Translations under genes and position numbers: made by a program
In this document: piece after piece, positions 17,049 through 25,105 of the stretch
Layout: each line of letters starts with the position of its first letter
How positions within the stretch are numbered: the first letter of the stretch is position 1
NCBI RefSeq assembly: GCF_000472785.1
Contig: NZ_AXAL01000003.1
Location: forward strand, 186,001 to 250,000
Direction of reading: 5' to 3'
Source: Mesorhizobium loti CJ3sym
GTDB taxonomy: Bacteria > Pseudomonadota > Alphaproteobacteria > Rhizobiales > Rhizobiaceae
Length of the DNA stretch: 64,000 nt
Notes under the pieces: model-generated
The model's database searches: none
What the model was told of the DNA's origin: nothing
Seen by the model: the letters and a program-made list of their open reading frames with translations, nothing else

Positions 17049-17162
17049 CCGCTCGTCCTCCGTTCAAAATCTGCTGTTCCCTGCTCCTTGGCGCAGAGGC
17101 TGGAGCTTTGCGTTGAATATTGATCGCAAACGCGGGAGAGCCGCAATCCCCTGAAAGCAAAT

Positions 17163-17184
17163 AATTTCATTGTCAGGCAAAATT
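17163..17184. promoter_or_regulatory. Candidate operator upstream of dmmD
   Basis: AATTTCATTGTCAGGCAAA (17163-17181) matches the element before tdm at 15 of 19 positions, differing only in the central four bases. Confidence 0.55.
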
Positions 17185-17263
17185 GGCGACGCCTGGCAAA
17201 CGGTTAACTCGGCGTAAATTCGCCTTGACAATTGTGGAAATCGGCCCGAGTTTATGAAAAAAA

Positions 17264-17279
17264 TTTCACTCTGTTGAAA
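17264..17279. promoter_or_regulatory. Candidate operator upstream of the small-membrane-protein/APC operon
   Basis: TTTCA (17264-17268), CTCTGT, TGAAA (17275-17279): an exact inverted repeat 55 bp before the first gene. It may also serve the divergent dmm operon. Confidence 0.5.
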
Positions 17280-17334
17280 GAGAACGGCGCACGGTGAGTT
17301 CGGAACCGGGCGTCGGAAAAAAGGGGAAAAACCG

Positions 17335-17622
17335 ATGTCAGACCTGCAGCAGCGCATCGAAGCGCTGTACCGCTCCGACGTGCGCGGATCCGTGATCCTG
17401 ATCGTCTGCCTTTGGGCAACGATCCTCTTCGTTCTCTTCATGACGTGGCCGTACATCCCGGACAGCGGGATCAAGTTCGTGGTCGCGATCGCCGCCGCTG
17501 CCGTGCTGATCTTCAACACGGCCGCCATCCTGGCGATGGTCAATCACTACAAGGAAGACAAGGATTTCATCTACGGGCTCGACATCAAGAACGCCGACGC
17601 GTTCCGCAACCGCAAGTCCTGA
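17335..17622 (+). CDS. Small two-span membrane protein (unknown family), first of three
   Basis: 95 residues. Two hydrophobic helices lie at about 19-38 (SVILIVCLWATILFVLFMTW) and 48-68. The N-terminus is charged and short, and the C-terminal tail is polar with the signature HYKEDKDFIYGLDIKNADAFRNRKS. It has a good AGGGG ribosome site. It begins a compact run of three small membrane proteins followed by an APC permease, spaced 12, 34 and 14 bp. I do not recognise the family. An accessory subunit of the permease is the simplest reading. Confidence 0.72.
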   Translation: MSDLQQRIEALYRSDVRGSVILIVCLWATILFVLFMTWPYIPDSGIKFVVAIAAAAVLIFNTAAILAMVNHYKEDKDFIYGLDIKNADAFRNRKS

Positions 17623-17634
17623 GGGGTACACCAC

Positions 17635-18012
17635 ATGTCCCGTTACATTCCGCCGGAGCAGAGCAAAGCCGGGCAAGTCTTCGATATCGTCGTCGTCGTG
17701 GTCGCCATTTTCGTGGCGCTGTGGCTGCCGCTAAAGCTCGGCCTTGCCGGCGCCGCGAAATCGATCGACGCACTCGACGCCAAGACCTGGGAAGCGCTTG
17801 GCCAGAATCCGACCATGGCCGGGATCTGGGAGAAGCTCGGCTACACGCCGGAAACCGCACACGACATCATCCAGAACCGTTTCCACTATGTCATCGACTG
17901 GCCGACGCTGATCATCATGGCGGTCGTCTTGATTGCCTATTTCGTCTTCCTGTTTCGCGCATCCGACCGCGAGTATCGCGACGTCATCAACGAAAAGTTC
18001 GACGATAAGTAA
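17635..18012 (+). CDS. Small two-span membrane protein (unknown family), second of three
   Basis: 125 residues with hydrophobic helices at about 15-38 (VFDIVVVVVAIFVALWLPLKLGLA) and 89-109 (WPTLIIMAVVLIAYFVFLFRA). They are separated by a loop of about 50 residues (LDAKTWEALGQNPTMAGIWEKLGYTPETAHDIIQNRFHYVIDW) that may be extracytoplasmic. The charged C-terminus is SDREYRDVINEKFDDK. Family not recognised. Spacing indicates cotranscription with its neighbours. Confidence 0.72.
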   Translation: MSRYIPPEQSKAGQVFDIVVVVVAIFVALWLPLKLGLAGAAKSIDALDAKTWEALGQNPTMAGIWEKLGYTPETAHDIIQNRFHYVIDWPTLIIMAVVLIAYFVFLFRASDREYRDVINEKFDDK

Positions 18013-18046
18013 TAGTTTCGACGACGAGCAGGATGGGGACAAGATC

Positions 18047-18208
18047 ATGTGGGTGGCACTCTCTTACGCTTGCTGGGGCATCTCGATCATCCTCGCGCTG
18101 TGGATGCTTTACGACTGGTTCAAGGTCGATACGACTTATTCCGAGGAGGTCCTGACCTCGTCGCGCGAAGGCGAACTTGAAGCCGCTTCCGAAGAACACC
18201 GGATCTGA
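18047..18208 (+). CDS. Single-span mini membrane protein, third of three
   Basis: 53 residues from the ATG at 18047; the longer open frame upstream overlaps the previous gene and is rejected. One membrane helix (WVALSYACWGISIILALWMLYDWF) is followed by an acidic tail (KVDTTYSEEVLTSSREGELEAASEEHRI). Upstream AGGATGGGGA provides a ribosome site. Small size and position directly before the permease suggest a regulatory or stabilising subunit. Family unknown. Confidence 0.65.
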   Translation: MWVALSYACWGISIILALWMLYDWFKVDTTYSEEVLTSSREGELEAASEEHRI

Positions 18209-18222
18209 GTGGGGATTGAAAA

Positions 18223-19617
18223 ATGACGACCGCGCTTGAACCGGCAATACACGGCGACAGGGTTTCGCTACTCAGGGTGCTCGGCCCGGCCCATGTCTGG
18301 GCGCTCGGCGTCGGCATCGTTCTGGTCGGCGAATTCACCGGCTGGAATTTTTCCGCCGACAAAGGTGGCACACTGGCAGCCCTGATCGTGTGCTGGGTCG
18401 TGGGCCTGCTCTACACATCAGTCGCCATGATCGATTCCGAGGTCACGTCGACCGTTGCCGCCGCCGGCGGTCAATACGCCCAGGCCAAGCACATTGTCGG
18501 ACCACTGATGGCGTTCAACGTCGCACTGTTCCTGGTCTTCGCCTACACCATGCTCGAAGTGTCCGACGCCATCCTGCTTGGCGACACGATCGTCGCCAAG
18601 GCAGGCGTCGATGGGCTCACCCACAATTCCTTCATCGCCGCGACAATCGTGGTTCTGGCATGGCTCAACTATCGCGGCGTGCTGATGACGCTCAACGTCA
18701 ACTTCGTCATCACCGCGATTGCCTATGTCTCCATCGTCATCCTGTTCTTCTCGGTCAGTCCGTGGACGCAAGGAGCGGTGCTGAAGCTGAATGAGCTGGT
18801 GACGCCGGGCAATGCCCTGCCCTATGGCTGGATCGGCGTAATCGCCGCCTTCCAATTCGGCATCTGGTACTATCTCGGGATCGAAGGCACCACGCAGGCG
18901 GCCGAGGAAGTGCGCTCGCCGGCGCGCTCGCTGCCCTACGGCACGATGGCCGGCATGATCACGCTGCTCATCGCCGCCGCCATGACCTGGTATGTCTGCG
19001 CCTCGCTGATGCCATGGGAATATCTCGGCGTCACGCCCTACCCGCTTTGGGACGCAGGCAAGCTCACCGGCAGCCCGCTGCTCGAAAACCTCCTGTTCAT
19101 CGCGACGCTGCTTGCCGCCATCGCGTCGGCCAATGGCTGCATCAATGACGCGGCACGCGCCTGGTTCTCGCTTGGCCGTGACCGCTATCTGCCGAGCTGG
19201 TTCTCGGCGGTGCATCCGAAGTACCGCACACCCTACCGCTCGATCCTGTTCCTGCTGCCGATCGCGCTTGCCTTCGCCTTCATCGCCGACCTCAACCAGG
19301 CGATCACCTTCTCGATCCTGTCGGGCGTGCTGCAATACACCTTCATGAGCATCAACATCATGATGTTCCGCAAGAAGTGGCCGCTCGGCACGATCCGTCG
19401 CGGCTACACGCATCCGTTCCATCCGCTGCCGGCGATCGTGCTGTTCTGCCTGTGCGTGGTCACCTTCTTCGCCATCTTCCTCGGCTTCGGTTCGCAGCTG
19501 AGCGCCATGGTCGCCTTCTATTTCCTGATCTCCGTGTGGTTCCACTTCTATCGTTACAAATTCGTGCGGCGCGGCGACCAGTTCACTATGCCGTGGCCGA
19601 AACCGCAGGGCTATTGA
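18223..19617 (+). CDS. APC-superfamily permease, ethanolamine-permease-like
   Basis: 464 residues with about 12 membrane segments. The blocks GEFTGWNFSADKGGTLAAL, GGQYAQAKHIVGPLMAFN, YLGIEGTTQAAEEVRSPARSLPYG and ASANGCINDAARAWFSLGRDRYLPSWF resemble EAT-type ethanolamine permeases within the amino acid-polyamine-organocation superfamily. Being in the methylamine island and cotranscribed with three small membrane proteins, it is a candidate carrier for a short amine (methylamine, dimethylamine, ethanolamine) or for gamma-glutamylmethylamide. The substrate is inference. Confidence 0.82.
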   Translation: MTTALEPAIHGDRVSLLRVLGPAHVWALGVGIVLVGEFTGWNFSADKGGTLAALIVCWVVGLLYTSVAMIDSEVTSTVAAAGGQYAQAKHIVGPLMAFNVALFLVFAYTMLEVSDAILLGDTIVAKAGVDGLTHNSFIAATIVVLAWLNYRGVLMTLNVNFVITAIAYVSIVILFFSVSPWTQGAVLKLNELVTPGNALPYGWIGVIAAFQFGIWYYLGIEGTTQAAEEVRSPARSLPYGTMAGMITLLIAAAMTWYVCASLMPWEYLGVTPYPLWDAGKLTGSPLLENLLFIATLLAAIASANGCINDAARAWFSLGRDRYLPSWFSAVHPKYRTPYRSILFLLPIALAFAFIADLNQAITFSILSGVLQYTFMSINIMMFRKKWPLGTIRRGYTHPFHPLPAIVLFCLCVVTFFAIFLGFGSQLSAMVAFYFLISVWFHFYRYKFVRRGDQFTMPWPKPQGY

Positions 19618-19625
19618 TGGGAGAC

Positions 19626-19650
19626 GGCCCGTCCGGATGCCGGATGGGCC
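19626..19650 (+). terminator. Hairpin after the APC permease gene
   Basis: GGCCC-G-TCCGG pairs with CCGGA-T-GGGCC around ATG. It has no T-tract, so it may attenuate and not fully terminate. Confidence 0.5.
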
Positions 19651-19662
19651 AGGCATGACAAA

Positions 19663-20352
19663 ATGTCCGAAGTGACATCAGCACTGCTCGCCGGGGCGAT
19701 TGTCCTGGCTCTCGTCCTTCACCTTGCGTGGCTGGCGCGCCGCAGCCGCAACAGGGCTTTGGCGGCGCTCGCCGCCGACACGGCTGGCATTCGCAGCATC
19801 ATTGCCGACGCAACTAATGTCTCGGACGGAACAGCCGGCGTCATCACCTGGGAAGGCTCGTGGAATGGCCAGCGTGTCCAGCTGCGGACCATCGTCGATA
19901 CGCTGGCAACAAGAAAACTGCCGGCCCGCTGGCTCAGCGTTTCAATCACCGAAAAGGTCGCCGTGCCAGCCACCTTCGATATGATGATGCGGCCGGGCTC
20001 ACCCACGACCTTCTCCAATTTCGACCATCTCCAGCACACGCTGCCAAAGGCGCCGGGATTCCCAGCCGAGGCGGTGCTGCGGACAGACCTCAGGGGCGCG
20101 CGCTTCCCGCAGGGCCTCATTGCCGACCATCTCCAACTCTTTTCCGAAGGACGCGCCAAGGAATTGCTGATCACGCAGAACGGCGTGCGCATCGTCTGGC
20201 TGCTGGCCGAGGCCGAGCGCGCGCGCTACGGTGTTTTGCGGCAAGCCGCGTTCGGTGACGCGCGGATCGATCCGGCGCTGATACAGCGGCTGCTCGTATC
20301 CCTTTCAGCGCTGCGCGAGGCCATCAACCAAAGCGAACGGCAAGCCGCATGA
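19663..20352 (+). CDS. Hypothetical membrane-anchored protein
   Basis: 229 residues with one N-terminal membrane helix (SALLAGAIVLALVLHLAWLA, about 6-25). A soluble domain follows, rich in beta-strand patterns (GVITWEGSWNGQRVQLRTIVDTLATRKLPARWLSVSITEKVAVPATFDMMMRPG). Family not recognised. Its stop overlaps the next gene by 4 bases (ATGA), so the two are probably made together. The location inside the methylamine island suggests a linked but unknown role. Confidence 0.65.
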   Translation: MSEVTSALLAGAIVLALVLHLAWLARRSRNRALAALAADTAGIRSIIADATNVSDGTAGVITWEGSWNGQRVQLRTIVDTLATRKLPARWLSVSITEKVAVPATFDMMMRPGSPTTFSNFDHLQHTLPKAPGFPAEAVLRTDLRGARFPQGLIADHLQLFSEGRAKELLITQNGVRIVWLLAEAERARYGVLRQAAFGDARIDPALIQRLLVSLSALREAINQSERQAA

Positions 20353-20678
20353 CCAGCTCAGGCACCTCCCCGGCGCCGGTGAGCCCTTATCTCGTGCTCG
20401 GTGCGGCAATCGTTTTGCCAGCAAGCGGCCATGTCATTCTGGGCGTGCCGGTGCGCGGGCTGCAGTTTCTTTTCTTCATGGTGATCCTGGCCTGGGTCAC
20501 CGCCAGGATCGCGCCCCCCGACGCCAGCTTCATTGGGCGTCATGCCGGCGGCTTCCTGATCTATGCGCTATCCATTCTGGACGCCTACAAGCTCGCTCGT
20601 ATCCGCCACGCACGATGGGTTCACAATGCTGCGCAGGGCAGCAATAATTCGCATGGCGGCATCACGCCGCACACGTAA
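20349..20678 (+). CDS. Small hypothetical membrane protein
   Basis: 109 residues, overlapping the previous gene (ATGA). Hydrophobic segments lie at about 14-32, 38-52 and 68-82. The C-terminus is polar with several His, Asn and Ser. No recognised family. It ends 85 bp before mgsA and is separated from it by a promoter-like region, so it belongs with the upstream gene. Confidence 0.6.
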   Translation: MTSSGTSPAPVSPYLVLGAAIVLPASGHVILGVPVRGLQFLFFMVILAWVTARIAPPDASFIGRHAGGFLIYALSILDAYKLARIRHARWVHNAAQGSNNSHGGITPHT

Positions 20679-20693
20679 CTACAGGAAAATTTT

Positions 20694-20708
20694 TTTCATG
20701 TGATTGAA
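20694..20708. promoter_or_regulatory. Candidate operator upstream of mgsA
   Basis: TTTCA (20694-20698), TGTGAT, TGAA (20705-20708), 55 bp before the mgsA start and preceded by a T-rich tract. Confidence 0.42.
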
Positions 20709-20763
20709 TTCGGGCAACGCATTCGGTACATCATCTCTTAGCTACAAACGTTGGGAGGCTGAC

Positions 20764-21660
20764 ATGTGTGGAATTGTCGGACTGTTTTTGAAGGACAAGT
20801 CGCTGGAGCCGAAGCTCGGCGCGATGCTGTCGGAGATGCTGGTCTCGCTCAGCGATCGCGGCCCGGACAGTGCCGGCATCGCCATCTATGGTGCGCCCTC
20901 CAAGAATGAAGCCAAGATCACCATCCAGTCGGCGAAGCCGGCGCGCGATTTCCCTGGCCTTGAGGCGGAGCTTGCCAAAGCCATCGGCACGCCGGTGACG
21001 ATCACTGTGAAATCGACCCATGCAGTCGTCAGGACCATGCCCGCCAAGATCGACGAAGCGCGAGAAGCCATCCAGACACTGCGGCCCGACATCCGCATCA
21101 TGGGTGCCGGCGACGTGGTCGAGATCTACAAGGAGGTCGGCCTGCCCGAGGCTGTCGTCGATCGCTTCGACGTTCGCAAGATGACCGGTACGCATGGCAT
21201 CGGCCACACCCGCATGGCGACGGAATCGGCTGTCACGACGATGGGCGCGCATCCCTTCTCCACCGGCGCCGACCAGTGCCTGGTGCACAATGGCTCGCTG
21301 TCCAACCACAACAATGTTCGTCGCGAACTGATCCGCGAAGGCATGAAATTCGAGACCGAGAACGACACCGAGGTCGCGGCCGCCTATCTCTCCTCGCAGA
21401 TGGCGCATGGCAAGAACCTCGGCGAAGCGCTGGAGGGCACGCTGTCGGACCTCGACGGCTTCTTCACCTTCGTCGTCGGCACCAAGAATGGTTTTGGCGT
21501 GGTGCGCGACCCGATCGCCTGCAAGCCCGCCGTGATGGCCGAGACCGACCAGTATGTCGCCTTCGGCTCGGAATATCGCGCGCTGACCAAACTGCCCGGC
21601 ATAGACAATGCGAGGGTCTGGGAACCGGAGCCCGCAACCGTCTATTTCTGGGAGCATTGA
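20764..21660 (+). CDS. mgsA: N-methylglutamate synthase, glutamine-amidotransferase-like subunit
   Basis: 298 residues. The start is the ATG at 20764 because processing of MCGIVGLF exposes the catalytic N-terminal Cys of class II (Ntn) amidotransferases; TTGGGAGG lies upstream. Further motifs are SLSDRGPDSAGIA, TRMATESAVTTMGAHPF and LVHNGSLSNHNNVRREL. By homology alone this is GlxB/PurF-like. Followed by mgsB, mgsC, gmaS and the mgd genes, it is best read as the subunit that handles the gamma-glutamylmethylamide or methylamine moiety in N-methylglutamate synthesis. Confidence 0.84.
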   Translation: MCGIVGLFLKDKSLEPKLGAMLSEMLVSLSDRGPDSAGIAIYGAPSKNEAKITIQSAKPARDFPGLEAELAKAIGTPVTITVKSTHAVVRTMPAKIDEAREAIQTLRPDIRIMGAGDVVEIYKEVGLPEAVVDRFDVRKMTGTHGIGHTRMATESAVTTMGAHPFSTGADQCLVHNGSLSNHNNVRRELIREGMKFETENDTEVAAAYLSSQMAHGKNLGEALEGTLSDLDGFFTFVVGTKNGFGVVRDPIACKPAVMAETDQYVAFGSEYRALTKLPGIDNARVWEPEPATVYFWEH

Positions 21661-21664
21661 GTTC

Positions 21665-22393
21665 ATGCCGGCAACCAAACTTTCGAAGGCGGCGCAAGAC
21701 CACGCCTCCCGGGTCTTCGATCTCGATGTGTCGTCGCTGCGCGAGCTCAACCAGGCGCTGCACAATCTGGCTCCTGGCTCGAATGAAACGGCATGGGAGG
21801 TCCTCCATCCGAAGGGCAGCCATTCCGTCGCCGTCGGTGTCGACCAGCCTGTCTCCATCGATGTACGCGGCAGCGTCGGCTACTACTGCGGCGGCATGAA
21901 TTCCGGCAGCACGATTACCGTGCACGGTTCGGCCGGACCGGGCGTCGGCGAGAACATGATGTCGGGCTCGATCACGATCAAAGGCGACGCCAGCCAGTAT
22001 GCCGGCGCCACCGGCAAGGGCGGCCTGCTGGTCATCGAGGGCAATGCCTCGTCGCGCTGCGGCATTTCGATGAAAGGCATCGACATCGTCGTGCACGGCA
22101 ATATCGGCCACATGTCAGCCTTCATGGCACAGTCGGGCAACCTCGTGGTGCTGGGCGATGCCGGCGATGCGCTGGGCGATTCCATCTACGAAGCGCGGTT
22201 GTTCGTGCGCGGCAAGGTCGACAGCCTGGGTGCCGACTGCATCGCCAAGGAGATGCGGCCCGAGCATCTGGAGTTGCTGCAAGGCCTGCTCGACCGTGCC
22301 GGCGTCACCGGCGTCAAGCCCTCGGAATTCAAGCGCTACGGCTCGGCGCGCACGCTCTACAATTTCAATATCGACAACGCCGACGCGTATTGA
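21665..22393 (+). CDS. mgsB: N-methylglutamate synthase, GXGXG-domain subunit
   Basis: 242 residues from the ATG at 21665, 4 bp after mgsA. The protein is a beta-helix like the C-terminal domain of the glutamate synthase large subunit. Repeated Gly-rich turns are visible: SVGYYCGGMNSGSTITVHGSAGPGVGENMMSG, GDASQYAGATGKGGLLVIEGNASSRCGISMKG and GNLVVLGDAGDALGDSIYEARLFVRG. It serves as a structural scaffold in three-gene split glutamate-synthase-like enzymes. GlxC is the homology-based name. Confidence 0.84.
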   Translation: MPATKLSKAAQDHASRVFDLDVSSLRELNQALHNLAPGSNETAWEVLHPKGSHSVAVGVDQPVSIDVRGSVGYYCGGMNSGSTITVHGSAGPGVGENMMSGSITIKGDASQYAGATGKGGLLVIEGNASSRCGISMKGIDIVVHGNIGHMSAFMAQSGNLVVLGDAGDALGDSIYEARLFVRGKVDSLGADCIAKEMRPEHLELLQGLLDRAGVTGVKPSEFKRYGSARTLYNFNIDNADAY

Positions 22394-22399
22394 GGCAGC

Positions 22400-23728
22400 A
22401 TGACCTACAGGAACCCGCCGACGACGCCGCGCAAATCTGCGACCTTCGACGACTACACGCTTTCCGAAATCCGCCGCGCCGCGGCGACCGGCATCTATGA
22501 TATCCGGGGCGCCGGCGCCAAGCGCAAGCTGCCGCATTTCGACGACCTGCTGTTCCTTGGCGCCTCGATCTCGCGCTATCCGCTGGAAGGTTATCGCGAG
22601 CGCTGCGATACATCAGTGGTGCTCGGCTCGCGCCACGCCAAGAAGCCGATCGAGCTGAAGATCCCGATCACCATTGCCGGCATGAGCTTCGGTTCGCTGT
22701 CCGGCCCGGCCAAGGAAGCGCTCGGGCGCGGCGCGACGCTGTCGGGCACCTCGACCACGACGGGCGATGGCGGCATGACCGAGGAAGAGCGCGGCCATTC
22801 CAAGCAGCTGGTCTATCAATACCTGCCCTCGCGCTACGGCATGAATTTGCGCGACTTGCGCCGCGCCGATGCCATCGAAGTGGTGGTTGGCCAAGGCGCC
22901 AAGCCCGGCGGCGGCGGCATGCTGCTTGGCCAGAAGATTTCCGATCGTGTTGCCGAGATGCGCACGCTGCCGAAAGGCATCGACCAGCGCTCGGCCTCAC
23001 GCCATCCTGACTGGACCGGGCCTGATGATCTCGAGATCAAGATTCTCGAACTGCGCGAGATTACCGACTGGGAAAAGCCAATCTACGTCAAGGTCGGCGG
23101 CGCCCGCCCCTATTACGATACAGCCCTTGCCGTGAAAGCTGGGGCCGATGTCGTTGTCGTCGACGGTATGCAGGGCGGCACGGCGGCAACACAGGAAGTG
23201 TTCATCGAAAATGTCGGCCAGCCGACACTCGCCTGTATCAGGCCGGCGGTGCAGGCGCTGCAGGATCTCGGCATGCACCGCAAGGTGCAACTGATCATCT
23301 CCGGCGGCATCCGCAACGGCGCCGACGTCGCCAAGGCGATGGCGCTTGGCGTCGATGCGGTATCGATCGGCACCGCAGCCCTTGTCGCGCTCGGCGACAA
23401 TGATCCCCGCTGGGAGGCGGAGTACAATGAGCTCGGCACGACAGCCGGCGCCTATGATGACTGGCACGAGGGCCGCGACCCCGCCGGCATCACCACGCAG
23501 GACCCTGAGCTGATGAAGCGGGTCGACCCCGTGGCCGCCGGCCGCCGGCTGGCCAACTACCTCAAGGTGATGACGCTGGAGGCGCAGACGATCGCGCGTG
23601 CCTGCGGCAAGAACAGCCTGCACAATCTCGAACCCGAGGACCTCGTTGCGCTAACGATCGAGGCAGCCGCCATGGCCGGCGTCCCGCTGGCCGGCACCAA
23701 CTGGATACCGGGGAAGAACGGCTTCTAG
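22400..23728 (+). CDS. mgsC: N-methylglutamate synthase, FMN-binding glutamate-synthase-like subunit
   Basis: 442 residues, 6 bp after mgsB. It has the FMN-binding TIM barrel of glutamate synthases: KIPITIAGMSFGSLSGPAKEALGRGA, GQGAKPGGGGMLLGQK, VKVGGARPYYDTALAVKAGADVVVVDGMQGGTAATQEVF and ISGGIRNGADVAKAMALGVDAVSIGTAALVALG. With MgsA and MgsB it should form N-methylglutamate from 2-oxoglutarate or glutamate and an activated methylamine. The homology name is GlxD. Confidence 0.85.
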   Translation: MTYRNPPTTPRKSATFDDYTLSEIRRAAATGIYDIRGAGAKRKLPHFDDLLFLGASISRYPLEGYRERCDTSVVLGSRHAKKPIELKIPITIAGMSFGSLSGPAKEALGRGATLSGTSTTTGDGGMTEEERGHSKQLVYQYLPSRYGMNLRDLRRADAIEVVVGQGAKPGGGGMLLGQKISDRVAEMRTLPKGIDQRSASRHPDWTGPDDLEIKILELREITDWEKPIYVKVGGARPYYDTALAVKAGADVVVVDGMQGGTAATQEVFIENVGQPTLACIRPAVQALQDLGMHRKVQLIISGGIRNGADVAKAMALGVDAVSIGTAALVALGDNDPRWEAEYNELGTTAGAYDDWHEGRDPAGITTQDPELMKRVDPVAAGRRLANYLKVMTLEAQTIARACGKNSLHNLEPEDLVALTIEAAAMAGVPLAGTNWIPGKNGF

Positions 23729-23762
23729 ACAGCATCCAAAATACCATAAGCGAGGAACTATA

Positions 23763-25070
23763 ATGGGGAACGATCTCGCCACTTTCGCCAAAAAGAACGG
23801 CGTCAAGTATTTCATGATTTCCTACACTGACCTGTTCAGTGGCCAGCGTGCCAAGCTGGTGCCGGCGCAGGCCATCGCCGACATGCAGAAGGACGGCGCC
23901 GGCTTTGCCGGCTTCGCCACTTGGCTCGATCTGACGCCGGCGCATCCCGACATGCTGGCGGTGCCGGATCCGGACTCGGTCATCCAGCTGCCGTGGAAGC
24001 CTGAGGTCGCCTGGGTCGCCGCCAACTGCATCATGGACGACAAGGAGGTCGACCAGGCACCACGCAACACGCTGAAGCGGCTGATCGCTGAAGCCGCCAG
24101 CGACGGCATGCACGTCAAGACCGGCGTCGAAGCCGAGTTCTTCCTGATCTCGCCGGATGGCAAGACAATCTCCGACGAATACGATACGGCATCAAAACCC
24201 TGCTATGACCAGCAAGCGGTGATGCGCCGCTACGATGTCATCGCCGAGATCTGCGACCACATGCTGGCGCTCGGCTGGGGCGCCTACCAGAACGACCATG
24301 AGGACGCCAACGGCCAGTTCGAGATGAACTGGGCCTTCGACGATGCGCTGGCGACCGCCGACAAGCACTCCTTCTTCAAGTTCATGGTCAAGTCGATCGC
24401 CGAAAAGCACGGCCTGCGCGCGACCTTCATGCCAAAACCCTTCCAGGGCCTGACCGGCAATGGCTGCCACGCGCACATCTCGGTGTGGGACAAGGCTGGG
24501 AAGACCAATGTCTTCGCCGACAATGCGATGGAGCTTGGCCTGTCGGCCAAGGGCAGGAATTTCCTCGGCGGCATCATGAAGCACGCCTCGGCGTTGGCGG
24601 CGATCACCAACCCGACGGTCAATTCCTACAAGCGCATCAATGCACCGCGCACCATCTCTGGCGCGACCTGGGCGCCCAACACGGTGACCTGGACCGGCAA
24701 CAACCGCACCCACATGGTGCGCGTGCCAGGCCCCGGCCGCTTCGAACTGCGCCTGCCGGACGGTGCCGCCAACCCCTATCTGCTGCAGGCGGTGATCATC
24801 GCGGCCGGCCTCGACGGCATCCGCTCCAAGGCCGATCCCGGCAAGCGCTACGACATCGACATGTACCAGCACGGCCACACGGTGAAGGGTGCGCCAAAAC
24901 TGCCGCTCAACCTGCTCGACGCTTTACGCGAGTTCGACAAAGACAAATCGCTCAAGGCGGCGCTGGGTGAGGAATTCTCGTCGGCTTATCTAAAGCTGAA
25001 GCACCAGGAATGGAATTCCTATGCTTCGCACTTCACGCAATGGGAGCGCGACCACACGTTGGACATCTAA
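23763..25070 (+). CDS. gmaS: Gamma-glutamylmethylamide synthetase
   Basis: 435 residues of the glutamine synthetase superfamily, closely resembling GmaS: KTGVEAEFFLISPDGKTISDEYDTASKPCYDQQAVMRRYDVIAEIC, QNDHEDANGQFEMNW, FMPKPFQGLTGNGCHAHISVW and NSYKRINAPRTISGATWAPNTVTWTGNNRTHMVRVPGPGRFELRLPDGAANPYL. It ligates methylamine to glutamate with ATP, giving gamma-glutamylmethylamide, the entry step of the indirect methylamine pathway. The neighbours (mgs upstream, mgd downstream) support GmaS over housekeeping GlnA. It starts 34 bp after mgsC. Confidence 0.92.
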   Translation: MGNDLATFAKKNGVKYFMISYTDLFSGQRAKLVPAQAIADMQKDGAGFAGFATWLDLTPAHPDMLAVPDPDSVIQLPWKPEVAWVAANCIMDDKEVDQAPRNTLKRLIAEAASDGMHVKTGVEAEFFLISPDGKTISDEYDTASKPCYDQQAVMRRYDVIAEICDHMLALGWGAYQNDHEDANGQFEMNWAFDDALATADKHSFFKFMVKSIAEKHGLRATFMPKPFQGLTGNGCHAHISVWDKAGKTNVFADNAMELGLSAKGRNFLGGIMKHASALAAITNPTVNSYKRINAPRTISGATWAPNTVTWTGNNRTHMVRVPGPGRFELRLPDGAANPYLLQAVIIAAGLDGIRSKADPGKRYDIDMYQHGHTVKGAPKLPLNLLDALREFDKDKSLKAALGEEFSSAYLKLKHQEWNSYASHFTQWERDHTLDI

Positions 25071-25105
25071 CTGTCCAACCATGCGAGCGACCTCGGAATG
25101 AACGT

